A DNA stretch of 28,938 nucleotides from Blautia sp. (GTDB taxonomy: Bacteria; Bacillota; Clostridia; Lachnospirales; Lachnospiraceae), in the NCBI GenBank assembly GCA_030841965.1, contig JAUUSJ010000042.1:1-28938 (forward strand), in the 5' to 3' direction. Under the pieces are notes generated by a model, which saw only the letters and a list, made by a program, of their open reading frames with translations, was not told the DNA's origin and made no database searches. Positions 12,813 to 20,983 of the stretch are shown one piece after another; the stretch's first letter is position 1, and each line of letters opens with the position of its first letter. Both the position numbers and the translations under genes were made by a program.

Positions 12813-14297
12813 ATGTCAGAGTTGTACAAAAGGGGCGTCTATGTCACAGAAGGAGCGACAGAAACGATTAGAAATTATGATATTACAGAATGTAGTATTC
12901 CATTTATCGTTGGATGTGCGCCAGTTAATATGGCAGAAAGTACTTTGGTTAATCGATGCGTACTTATAAATTCACTTGCGGATTTTCATTCTAAGTTTGG
13001 CTTTAGTGAGGATTTTGAACAGTATAATTTGTGTGAGGCGGCAGACGCTATTTATAGTATGCAGACAGAAGCAACAGCGGTTTTTGTTAATGTGCTTGAC
13101 CCAGCCATCCATAAGAAAAGCGTAGAAGTAGAGTTGGAAAAGAGTAATTCTGTGGCTTTTATTACTGAGGCGGGTGTCATAAAAGAAAGTCTCGTATTGG
13201 AGGGGATTGAAAGCGAAGATTACGCATTATCTTATACGGATGATGGATATTTAAAAATTAGTTTTCTATCCGAAGAAGCGGCTAATAAGGCGCAAGAAAT
13301 AGAGAACATTACAGTAGACGTTTTGGATGCAAGCAAGGTGACAGAATTAGAAATTATAGGAAGCTATGATGTGTCTAGCGGAGTGAGGACAGGATTACAA
13401 CTTGTGAATGCATGTATGCCACAGACAGGTGTGGTGCCAGCTTATATCGTAGTACCTGGATATTCTTCTAATCCAGTTATTGCGATATCGATGGAAGCGG
13501 CATCCCAAAACATTAATGGAATATTTGAAGCAATTCCGATTTATGATTTGGACTGTACGAATTATAAATCTGTAAATGATATCCCGAATGCTGTAGCAGC
13601 ATTAAAAGTCAAAAAAGGAATTGGTGTCTGGTTGATGCCAGAAATTGACGGAAAAATCTATCACGGCTCATCGGTCAAGACGGCGGTAACGATGTGGGTG
13701 GATGCCACAAATGGAAATGTTCCTTGGTCGTCCACGTCAAATGTATCTCTCAATATTACGACAACACGTCTGGGGGATGGCACAGAGTATGTACTAGATA
13801 GAGAGCAGGCGAATAATGTAGTCGCTTATGGTGGATATACATTTTTAAATAATTTTGGATGGAGGACATGGGGGAATAACTTATTAGTTTATCCAAATCA
13901 CGTTGATGAGAAAGACAGATGGGAAACGATACGCAGGATGCTCAATTGGTGGAAATTAAGGTTCGTGAGACAGTATATCGATTATATCGACGCTCCGATG
14001 GGCGCTTCACAGATTGAATCTATTATGGAGACAGAACAAGAGCTGATAGATTCTTATGTTGCCAATCAATATATCGTTGGGGGTAGTATTTCTTATGAGG
14101 ATGTAGATAACCCTGCGGAGGACATCGTAGAAGGAATTTTAAGATTTCGCATCTCTCTTGGGTTCCATATACCAAATGAACGTATTGAGAGCACGATATT
14201 ATTTGACCCAAATATTTTGTTAACGGCTTTAACAGGTAGCAGCGAGCAAACAACGGCAACAGTGGAGGAAGACGAAATGATTCAGGAGGAGTGGTAA
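12813..14297 (+). CDS. Contractile tail sheath protein
   Basis: The 494-residue protein matches P2 FI-type sheath proteins. It starts 'YKRGVYVTEGATETIRNYDITECSIPFIVG' and has the 'LINSLADFHSKFGF' strand, a variable central beta domain (~115-210) and a conserved C-terminal half. That half includes 'WVDATNGNVPWSSTSN' and 'NVVAYGGYTFLNNFGWRTWGN', then the helix-rich end that forms inter-subunit handshake strands. The sheath contracts to drive the tube through the envelope, so the virion is a myovirus. AGGAGGTGAG precedes the ATG. The acidic C-terminal tail is probably flexible. Confidence 0.93.
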   Translation: MSELYKRGVYVTEGATETIRNYDITECSIPFIVGCAPVNMAESTLVNRCVLINSLADFHSKFGFSEDFEQYNLCEAADAIYSMQTEATAVFVNVLDPAIHKKSVEVELEKSNSVAFITEAGVIKESLVLEGIESEDYALSYTDDGYLKISFLSEEAANKAQEIENITVDVLDASKVTELEIIGSYDVSSGVRTGLQLVNACMPQTGVVPAYIVVPGYSSNPVIAISMEAASQNINGIFEAIPIYDLDCTNYKSVNDIPNAVAALKVKKGIGVWLMPEIDGKIYHGSSVKTAVTMWVDATNGNVPWSSTSNVSLNITTTRLGDGTEYVLDREQANNVVAYGGYTFLNNFGWRTWGNNLLVYPNHVDEKDRWETIRRMLNWWKLRFVRQYIDYIDAPMGASQIESIMETEQELIDSYVANQYIVGGSISYEDVDNPAEDIVEGILRFRISLGFHIPNERIESTILFDPNILLTALTGSSEQTTATVEEDEMIQEEW

Positions 14298-14300
14298 AAT

Positions 14301-15002
14301 ATGGCAGACTGGACGGTAAGACAAAATTGGAAAGAACAGAGTATAGATGAGACAACAAAGATGTTTCAAAATACAAACAGCAAAGACCCGCTATATGGCT
14401 ATGAATTAATCGTTCCCGAGGCAATTAACCGTTATAATGTGTATCGACAGTATGGTTCTGGAAGCAATAAGAACTTACAGTTTATGGGCATGGGAGACGA
14501 AATTACTTTGCCATCCTTGGAAGCCTTGACAACAACAACTTCGGGACCAGGTATCCTTGGAGAGATTGAATCGCCTTTAGCGGGGCAGTATGGCTCGTTA
14601 GAGCTTGGCCTTAATTTTAAGACAATTAATCAGAGCAATATTGATTTGCTTACACCAAAGCAACCGATGGGTATCTCTATTAGAGCAAACCAGCAGAATT
14701 TAAATCGTAATTCTGGTATTACAATGTTTTCGGGACTTAGGATTTTCGCCAGAGGTAGAGTTAAGACATTTGAGAACGGTACACTAAAGCAAGGAGACTC
14801 ACTTGGTTCGTCCATGACTCTTGAGTTACATAAATATCAAGTGTCAATTACTCTTCCAGGTGCAAGTCGTAAAAATGGATGGATTACATTGCTACAGTTG
14901 GACAAATTAAAGGGATACCTAAAGCTTTTGCAAAGACAATCAGATGGAAGTTACAAACTTGTGGACGTCATCGGAGAAGATGATTTTCAGTATGATAAAT
15001 AA
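14301..15002 (+). CDS. Major tail tube protein (FII-like)
   Basis: The 233-residue product follows the sheath directly, as in P2. The beta-rich sequence contains 'GMGDEITLPSLEALTTTTSGPGILGEIESPLAGQYGSLELGLNFKTINQ', the recognisable P2 FII tube-protein core, and ends with 'KLVDVIGEDDFQYDK'. It is longer than P2 FII (~172 residues), with an extended N-terminal arm of about 60 residues before the core. Hexamers stack to form the inner tube. GGAGGAG upstream and a 3-base gap from the sheath imply coordinated high expression. Confidence 0.88.
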   Translation: MADWTVRQNWKEQSIDETTKMFQNTNSKDPLYGYELIVPEAINRYNVYRQYGSGSNKNLQFMGMGDEITLPSLEALTTTTSGPGILGEIESPLAGQYGSLELGLNFKTINQSNIDLLTPKQPMGISIRANQQNLNRNSGITMFSGLRIFARGRVKTFENGTLKQGDSLGSSMTLELHKYQVSITLPGASRKNGWITLLQLDKLKGYLKLLQRQSDGSYKLVDVIGEDDFQYDK

Positions 15003-15012
15003 GGAGGATTAA

Positions 15013-15366
15013 ATGGATACAAAAAAGCAAGAAGAAATAAAAGAGATTCAGGTAGTGGAAGAGGGAGATAAGCAGAGTGATTTAATCGTTATGCTTAGTA
15101 ATCCGATAGAGAATGATTTTGGAAAACAGATTACGATGATTGATTTGAATGGCTTGCAGGCGGTGACAGGTGCTGTACTGCAAGAGGCAAATCGCATTTA
15201 TGATAAAAGAAATCCAGGAATGACTATTATGAAAGAAATCGAGATGGATTATTTATTTATCTTAGCCCATCTTGTGACAGGATATTCGATTGATTTCTTT
15301 TATAGCTTACCACTTAAGGACTGTATGAAAGTAAAAAACGCATTGCTGATCTACTTAAATTCCTAG
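15013..15366 (+). CDS. Tail assembly chaperone, gpE-like (unshifted product)
   Basis: The 117-residue chaperone coats the tape measure during tail assembly. It begins with an acidic linker, then a beta strand ('IVMLSNPIENDFGKQITMIDL'). The helical core that follows ('NGLQAVTGAVLQEANRIYDKRNPG', 'YLFILAHLVTGYSIDFFYSLPLKDCMKVKNALLIYL') is typical of P2-type gpE proteins. AAGGAGG precedes the ATG by six bases. Near its end is a slippery heptamer (15333-15339) leading into a second frame that gives the longer E' form; both are needed in related phages. Confidence 0.85.
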   Translation: MDTKKQEEIKEIQVVEEGDKQSDLIVMLSNPIENDFGKQITMIDLNGLQAVTGAVLQEANRIYDKRNPGMTIMKEIEMDYLFILAHLVTGYSIDFFYSLPLKDCMKVKNALLIYLNS

Positions 15367-15545
15367 GTATTTATAAGCCTAGTGATATTAAGGAGATCAA
15401 AAAATTATGCCTTACCATGTCAATGACCACATATACAGGTTATGACGTTTTTATGAATGAGCCAATTCCGGATTTAATGGAGTTGGCTTCTTTAGTTGGG
15501 GAGATTGTAAAAGAACAAACAAAGGATAAAGGGGGCACAGGATAA
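15013..15545 (+). CDS. Tail assembly chaperone E/E' fusion by programmed -1 frameshift
   Basis: The heptamer A-AAA-AAC (15333-15339) is aligned in the E frame as GTA AAA AAC. A -1 slip makes the next codon CGC at 15339-15341 and continues in a frame open to TAA at 15543-15545, adding 68 residues for a 177-residue fusion. The extension reads RIADLLKFLGIYKPSDIK and onward, and is acidic near its end. Its stop overlaps the tape-measure ATG. P2 and lambda make equivalent E+E' and G/GT proteins this way. No strong stimulatory stem is seen; a 5-bp CTAGG/CCTAG hairpin lies 23 bases downstream. Confidence 0.82.
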
Positions 15546-18500
15546 TGGCAAAGACAGAAATGGAACTTTTGCTGGAAATAAAGGGAAAACTAGATGCCTC
15601 CGTTGGAAAATCCGTAAAGCAGACACAACAACAAATTTCTATCCTGGAAAAAACAGGAGCCAAGCTAACGGTGATGGGAGATAAGCTAAAAGGTGGTATT
15701 ACGGAACCTTTAGTTGAAATGGGAAAATCTTCTATCAGTACGGGAGCAGAATACGAAGATGCGATAAGCAGGATGGCTTATGCCACCAAACTATCGAACA
15801 AAGAAGCGGAGAAATATGTAAAAACCGTATCAAAAGCAGATACAACTGGACTTTTTGACCCAGCGCAGACAGCAGAAGCAATTACAGAGCTTGGAAAAGG
15901 TGGACTTGCACTAAAAGATATTAAAAACGGTGCACTTGATGCAGCTAAAGCTTTGTCCGCTGGTTCTGAGCTTGGATTTGGGGAGGCAGCTAATACCTTA
16001 ATACAGGCAAAAGGAGCTTTTAATTTAGGAGCAAATCAGCTGATGGAAGCTTCTAATGCTCTCATCGGTGCGGCTGATGCATCTTCTCTTGATGTATCTG
16101 ATATAACAGAATCTCTTTCACAGGTTGGAGCAGCAGCCAATAATGCACATTGGAAAATACAAGATACAACAGCGGCGATTGCGGCATTGGGAGACCAAGG
16201 AATTGTTGGTTCAGACGCTGGTACTTCTTTGAAAACGATGTTACAGCGTTTAAGTGCGCCAACGGATTCGGCTAGGAAATCTATGCAGGGATTTTTTGAG
16301 CAAATCAGAAATGCAGACGGCTCTATGAAAAGTGCGGCTGAAATTGCTGGCATAATGAAAGAAGAATTTGGAAAATTAGATGAAGCGACAAGGGATGCAA
16401 AATTAAATCAACTTTTCGGTTCGGATGCTTCGAGGGCGGCGATTGTCTTTGCCAAGGTTGGAAAAGAAGGAATCGAAGATTATATTAAGGCAACTGAGAA
16501 CGCTAATGCGGCAAACGAGGCAATGCAGAGTAAATATGGAGAAGTAAGCTTGGCTATGATGAAATTTAAAACGGATGCCAAGTGGGCGGCAATCGCTGTC
16601 TTTGATGCGATTAAACCAGTGGCATTGGATTTAATTGAAATCGGATCAAGAGTCTTAAGCTGGTTTAAAGATGCGCCAGAACCTACACAACGAATGATTA
16701 TTATCTTTGGAGTACTTGCGGCGGCTTTGGGACCGCTTTTGATTGTTTTAGGTCAAATGTCTCTCGGTCTCAGCACTGTGACGGAAGCATTCAAGAACAT
16801 GAAAGCCCCAAGTACAAAAGGTTTTAAAAAGTTCTTTGACTTCTTAAAAGAAAAGATAGATGAACAGGCTAGTTTAAATAAGCGGCTTTCGGATTCATTT
16901 AAAGATGTGGATGTGCCAGACGTAAGTAGTAAAAAAATGGCTCCGTCTCTATCGGGAGCACAAAAGCAAGCAGAAGCTGTCTCAAATGTTCCTGTGCCTA
17001 CTGTGCCAGCTATAGGAGGCAAATCTAAAAAACTAAGTCTTCCTAAGATAGGCGGAGTTTCTGCCTTTGGAAAGATAGGAGATGTTATTGGGAAAGTAGT
17101 TTCTAAAATTACAGAAGCAACAACGAAAATTCCGTTTTTATCAAAGGCTTTTGGAGTACTTACTAAGGCAGCAGGTATTGTCATGAAGCCATTTGGATTA
17201 TTAAAGACAGCGATAGGTGCGATTGCTGGTCTCACTGGTTGGGCTCCGATTCTACTTGTGGTAGGTGGAGGACTTATTGCATTTGGAAAAAGTATTTTTG
17301 ATACTGCTACAAAGTCTAAAGAGTTTATGGATACGATAAAGCAGGTAGGACAAAGTATCAAAGGAACTTTTATAGAAGAATTAAATAAGGTAAAGGAAGC
17401 CTTTAAAGGGGTAGGAGAAGCGTTTGGTAAGCTTGGAGGCAATGGAAAAGGAACAGAAAAATTTCTTATTATAGTGGCAAAGGCGATAGGAACTTTGGCA
17501 AAATCTGGAATCAAAATCGTATCAGGAGCCTTACAGATATTAGCTACAGCATTAAAAACAGTCGCTGGTGTGGCTGGCGGAGCACAAAAGTTTTTCACAA
17601 GTCTATTTAAACTTGACTTTAAAGGAATGGGTCAAGGTTTATTACAAATTGGTTCTGCCTTGGTGAGTGGGATTGGACAAGGAATTAAAATTGCACTTTC
17701 TACTCTTTGGGGTGTATTGAAGGATATCGCAAGTGGCATTATTAAGACGATTGCAGAAGTGCTAGGTATCCATTCGCCAGCCACCACTATGATTCCGATA
17801 GGACAAAACATTATTCTTGGAATTATTAGCGGAATCAAACAATTGATAGGAAATATCTTTACCTTTTTTACAAGTATCCCTTCCAAGATTGCAGAAAAGC
17901 TATCTACTGTAAAAGCTGTTTTAACAGCTATATGGAATGGAGCGATAGCGGCGGTTAAGACGATTCTTGACGGTTTAATCTCTTATATAGCTGGGATTCC
18001 CGCTAAAATTCAAGCAAAGCTTGTATCGATTAAACAAATATTAACGCTTATTTGGAATGCGGCGGTGGCAGCTTGTAGAGTTATTATTAACAAGTTAGTT
18101 ACTTATGTGTCTAATGTGGTCACAAAAATAAAATCTTTGTGGAATGGATTTAAGACATTTATGAGTGGCATTTTCTCAAAAGTAGTATCCACTGCGCAAT
18201 CGGCTTTTGACAAGATAAAGTCGGCAATTTCGTCTGTGAAGGAGAAAATTTCTTCTATCAAAGAGGCTTTAACCTCAGCGTTTCATCCAATCGAAACAGC
18301 TATCGATTGGGTACAGACGTTAGGGAATAAATTATCTAATTTGAAAATGCCAAGCTTCAGTAGCATAACAAGTAGTGTATCAAAAGCACTTAATAATATT
18401 CCGCAGATGGCAGAAGGAGGCGTTGTCACAAAGCCAACGCTTGCTATGGTAGGCGAAGGCGCAGAAAATGAGGCAGTTATTCCACTTTCTAGGCTATCAG

Positions 18501-18778
18501 AAATCATCAATAATGCGATTGCAAAAGATAGGGATAGTAGAAATCAATCCTCTATTCGCTCTATGGTGGCATCCCTAAAACAAAGCGTTACGAGGCGAAG
18601 CCCTCAAAGAGAATATGCTGTTGCTGGAACTGGAACGACAATAAATTATAGTCCAACGATTAATATTCAGGGTAATGCGGATGAGGACGTGATTAAAAAA
18701 GCAACGCAGGAAAGTGCCAGATGGTTCGAGAAACAGTATAAGAAAATGATAAAAGATAAAGAACGGAGGAAGCTTTAA
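15545..18778 (+). CDS. Tail tape measure protein
   Basis: The 1077-residue protein sets tail length and is ejected through the tube. The N-terminal ~330 residues resemble the TP901-type tape-measure core, including 'EYEDAISRMAYATKLSNKEAEKYVKTVSKADTTG' and 'IAALGDQGIVGSDAGTSLKTMLQRLSAP'. Hydrophobic segments lie near 378-403 and 565-590, followed by long helical repeats. The end has the characteristic 'AEGGVVTKPTLAMVGEGAENEAVIPLS' motif (near 955). The ATG overlaps the E' stop. The length predicts a tail of roughly 150-160 nm at about 0.15 nm per residue (a general rule, not measured). Confidence 0.93.
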   Translation: MAKTEMELLLEIKGKLDASVGKSVKQTQQQISILEKTGAKLTVMGDKLKGGITEPLVEMGKSSISTGAEYEDAISRMAYATKLSNKEAEKYVKTVSKADTTGLFDPAQTAEAITELGKGGLALKDIKNGALDAAKALSAGSELGFGEAANTLIQAKGAFNLGANQLMEASNALIGAADASSLDVSDITESLSQVGAAANNAHWKIQDTTAAIAALGDQGIVGSDAGTSLKTMLQRLSAPTDSARKSMQGFFEQIRNADGSMKSAAEIAGIMKEEFGKLDEATRDAKLNQLFGSDASRAAIVFAKVGKEGIEDYIKATENANAANEAMQSKYGEVSLAMMKFKTDAKWAAIAVFDAIKPVALDLIEIGSRVLSWFKDAPEPTQRMIIIFGVLAAALGPLLIVLGQMSLGLSTVTEAFKNMKAPSTKGFKKFFDFLKEKIDEQASLNKRLSDSFKDVDVPDVSSKKMAPSLSGAQKQAEAVSNVPVPTVPAIGGKSKKLSLPKIGGVSAFGKIGDVIGKVVSKITEATTKIPFLSKAFGVLTKAAGIVMKPFGLLKTAIGAIAGLTGWAPILLVVGGGLIAFGKSIFDTATKSKEFMDTIKQVGQSIKGTFIEELNKVKEAFKGVGEAFGKLGGNGKGTEKFLIIVAKAIGTLAKSGIKIVSGALQILATALKTVAGVAGGAQKFFTSLFKLDFKGMGQGLLQIGSALVSGIGQGIKIALSTLWGVLKDIASGIIKTIAEVLGIHSPATTMIPIGQNIILGIISGIKQLIGNIFTFFTSIPSKIAEKLSTVKAVLTAIWNGAIAAVKTILDGLISYIAGIPAKIQAKLVSIKQILTLIWNAAVAACRVIINKLVTYVSNVVTKIKSLWNGFKTFMSGIFSKVVSTAQSAFDKIKSAISSVKEKISSIKEALTSAFHPIETAIDWVQTLGNKLSNLKMPSFSSITSSVSKALNNIPQMAEGGVVTKPTLAMVGEGAENEAVIPLSRLSEIINNAIAKDRDSRNQSSIRSMVASLKQSVTRRSPQREYAVAGTGTTINYSPTINIQGNADEDVIKKATQESARWFEKQYKKMIKDKERRKL

Positions 18779-19044
18779 TGTATACATATAAGACTGTGGC
18801 GGGAGATACATGGGATTCGGTTGCTTATATGTTCTATCAAAACGAGTTTTATAGTACGTGGTTAATGCAGTGTAATCCGAAGCTTCTCCGTACAAATAGA
18901 GTTTTGCTTCCGAGCGGATGTACAATGAATATACCAACCACGACAGAGATAAAAGAGATGGAAGAGATAAAAATAGCGATACGAGAAAAAAGAAATGGTC
19001 AAGATAAAACAGAGATTATTTATGACGCTGAGGTGATAGTATAG
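18778..19044 (+). CDS. Tail protein gpX-like (LysM-related)
   Basis: The 88-residue product begins 'MYTYKTVAGDTWDSVAYMFYQNEFYSTWLMQCNP', the P2 gpX/LysM-like fold in which 'GDTWDSVA' is the diagnostic turn. gpX is a small baseplate protein placed between the tape measure and the gpD hub. The start overlaps the tape-measure stop (TAATG). The stop TAG overlaps the GTG start of the next gene. The last ~30 residues form a charged extension not present in the shortest relatives. Confidence 0.85.
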   Translation: MYTYKTVAGDTWDSVAYMFYQNEFYSTWLMQCNPKLLRTNRVLLPSGCTMNIPTTTEIKEMEEIKIAIREKRNGQDKTEIIYDAEVIV

Positions 19045-20978
19045 TGGCAAAGCTAAATATAACATCTTTGAGTTTAGAGGTGGGAGATAAAAAAGCGTTG
19101 AATCTTGTCGATGCAGTCGGAACAACGAAGTGGAAATCTAAAAACACCAAAGTTGCTACCGTGACATCGAAAGGTATTGTAACAGGTGTAAGCGCAGGTA
19201 AAACCACTATTATAGCTACAAACCAAAAGAAAAATTATGTATGTAATGTAGAGATAAAAAAGGGAACTGCAAAATTAAATCTAAATAATATAACGATTAA
19301 AGTTGGAGAGACAGTTAAACTTAAGGTTTTAAACACGAATGCAACGCCTATATGGAATACATCCGATAAGAGTATCGCTACCTGTAAAAATGGCAATATA
19401 AAGGGGATAAAGAGTGGGGCTTGCGTTATAACGGCAACAGTAGGAAAGGAAGAATATGTTTGTGCGGTTGAAGTAGGAGAAGCCGCACAAGCTGGTGCTG
19501 TAGATAAAAAAATAGACCTTTCTCACTCCTCTGTCATTGTCGATGATAAAGGAACGATTGATCCTTTTGCAGTTCGTCAGCTTATTCCTAATGTATCGTA
19601 TATCTATAAAAAAGATAGCAAGTATAAGGAAGTAAATGTAAGTAATCGATTAGAGGATATACAGTACTCAGAGGCGGCAGACGGTCAAGCGGATATGATT
19701 ACAGCTATTTTGGATAATATAGATGGAAAGTTTTATGAAGATTATTTTCCAGAGCTTGGATATGCAATGAACTTTAAACTACAATATCGAAACTGGAATC
19801 CTACGCAGTATGCATCAAAGGCATTGAGCATTGATTATGGACAGTTTGTCGTGGATGAGGTGAAGTATAATGGATATCCTACAACAGTTGAAGTCAGTGC
19901 AACAAGTAAGCCAAGGGAAACTGCCTTCGATACGACATTGAGGAGCGAGACATATAAAGACAAAACAATTGAAGAAATTGCAAAAAAAATATGTAGTGAT
20001 AAAAAGGATAAGGATGGCAAAGAAAGAAACTACAATATGACTGTAATATATAATGCGAAAAAAGTTACAGTAAATAAAACACAGGACAATCAGACAGATA
20101 GTGAGTTTTTGAAAGAGCTTGCGGATGATTACGGTCTTTGTATGAAAATATCGAACAGGAGATTGATTTTGTATTCTCTTAGAAAAGCTGAGACAGCGGA
20201 AATAAAGGGAGTATTTGATTTAGATGGAGTAGATGAGACAAGAGATTATAAATCAGAAAAACCAGCAAAAGATGTGGAACCAGGATGGACTTACAATAAT
20301 TCACTGACTGGAATGTATGATGGATGCGCTATTCGTTTTACAGCTGGCGGTAGCGGCAAATCGTGGCTGAGAATTGTATATTTGAATGATTTAGATAAAA
20401 ATATATCAGATATTAATAATATTATAGCGACACAGAAAGAAAGTGATTCTAATTCCTCTGATAGTTCTAATTCTTCTGATACAACGGATGCCACACAGGT
20501 AGAAGAGAAGTTTAGAGGTCAAAAATTTAAGATAACCTCATCAGAAATGAAACAACTTGCCATCGCCCTTTTATGCGAGGATAACGAATCCTATGAGGGA
20601 ATGTGCGCTGTGGCGAGCCATCTTAATAACCTTTATAATGCCTACGTAAACTTTTATAAAAGTAAAAATGGTTATGGAGGAAATATATGTAAATTTATGT
20701 ATAACTCAAGGTGGTATGGTCCTATCATAAGCGGAAAAATGAGCCACGGAAGGGCTGCTTATGCGAATAGCACGCAGAGAAATCAAATGGAGAAAGCAAT
20801 TACAAAATGTCTAGTAAATGGAGTTTTGACAATTCCACGTTGGGTCGATGAGTTTGACGGCATAGGAGAGATATACCGTTATAACAGAGCAACTTATAAA
20901 TATAAAAAAGTAGGCGGTAATTATTTTTGGGCGACTCCGTCTTATGCAAAACATTATATCGCTAAGTTTGGTAGGTGA
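19044..20978 (+). CDS. Baseplate hub part 1: two Ig-like (BIG2) domains, gpD N-terminal region and a cell-wall hydrolase domain
   Basis: The 644-residue protein has four parts. Two bacterial Ig-like domains occupy ~3-72 and ~75-143, each with a 'K..N..VATV...G.VTGVSAGKTTI'-type core. A late-control gpD-like hub region covers ~158-462 and includes 'PGWTYNNSLTGMYDG'. A Ser/Asp linker covers ~466-485. A C-terminal hydrolase-like domain covers ~498-644, with Glu512 in 'LLCEDNESYEG' and 'NSRWYGP', 'LVNGVLTIPRWVDEFDG'. That last family accompanies Clostridia phage tails and resembles SleB-type cell wall hydrolases. The gpD part ends at 'SWLRIVYLNDLDKNISD', before its usual C-terminal domain, which appears in the next gene. 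The start is GTG, with GAGGTGAT upstream. Confidence 0.8.
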   Translation: MAKLNITSLSLEVGDKKALNLVDAVGTTKWKSKNTKVATVTSKGIVTGVSAGKTTIIATNQKKNYVCNVEIKKGTAKLNLNNITIKVGETVKLKVLNTNATPIWNTSDKSIATCKNGNIKGIKSGACVITATVGKEEYVCAVEVGEAAQAGAVDKKIDLSHSSVIVDDKGTIDPFAVRQLIPNVSYIYKKDSKYKEVNVSNRLEDIQYSEAADGQADMITAILDNIDGKFYEDYFPELGYAMNFKLQYRNWNPTQYASKALSIDYGQFVVDEVKYNGYPTTVEVSATSKPRETAFDTTLRSETYKDKTIEEIAKKICSDKKDKDGKERNYNMTVIYNAKKVTVNKTQDNQTDSEFLKELADDYGLCMKISNRRLILYSLRKAETAEIKGVFDLDGVDETRDYKSEKPAKDVEPGWTYNNSLTGMYDGCAIRFTAGGSGKSWLRIVYLNDLDKNISDINNIIATQKESDSNSSDSSNSSDTTDATQVEEKFRGQKFKITSSEMKQLAIALLCEDNESYEGMCAVASHLNNLYNAYVNFYKSKNGYGGNICKFMYNSRWYGPIISGKMSHGRAAYANSTQRNQMEKAITKCLVNGVLTIPRWVDEFDGIGEIYRYNRATYKYKKVGGNYFWATPSYAKHYIAKFGR

Positions 20979-20983
20979 TAAAT

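Noticed and set aside
16753..17598. Long minus-strand ORF (281 codons) within the tape-measure gene
   Set aside because: Antisense shadow of a gene with biased codon use; proline/alanine/phenylalanine-rich with no start signals.
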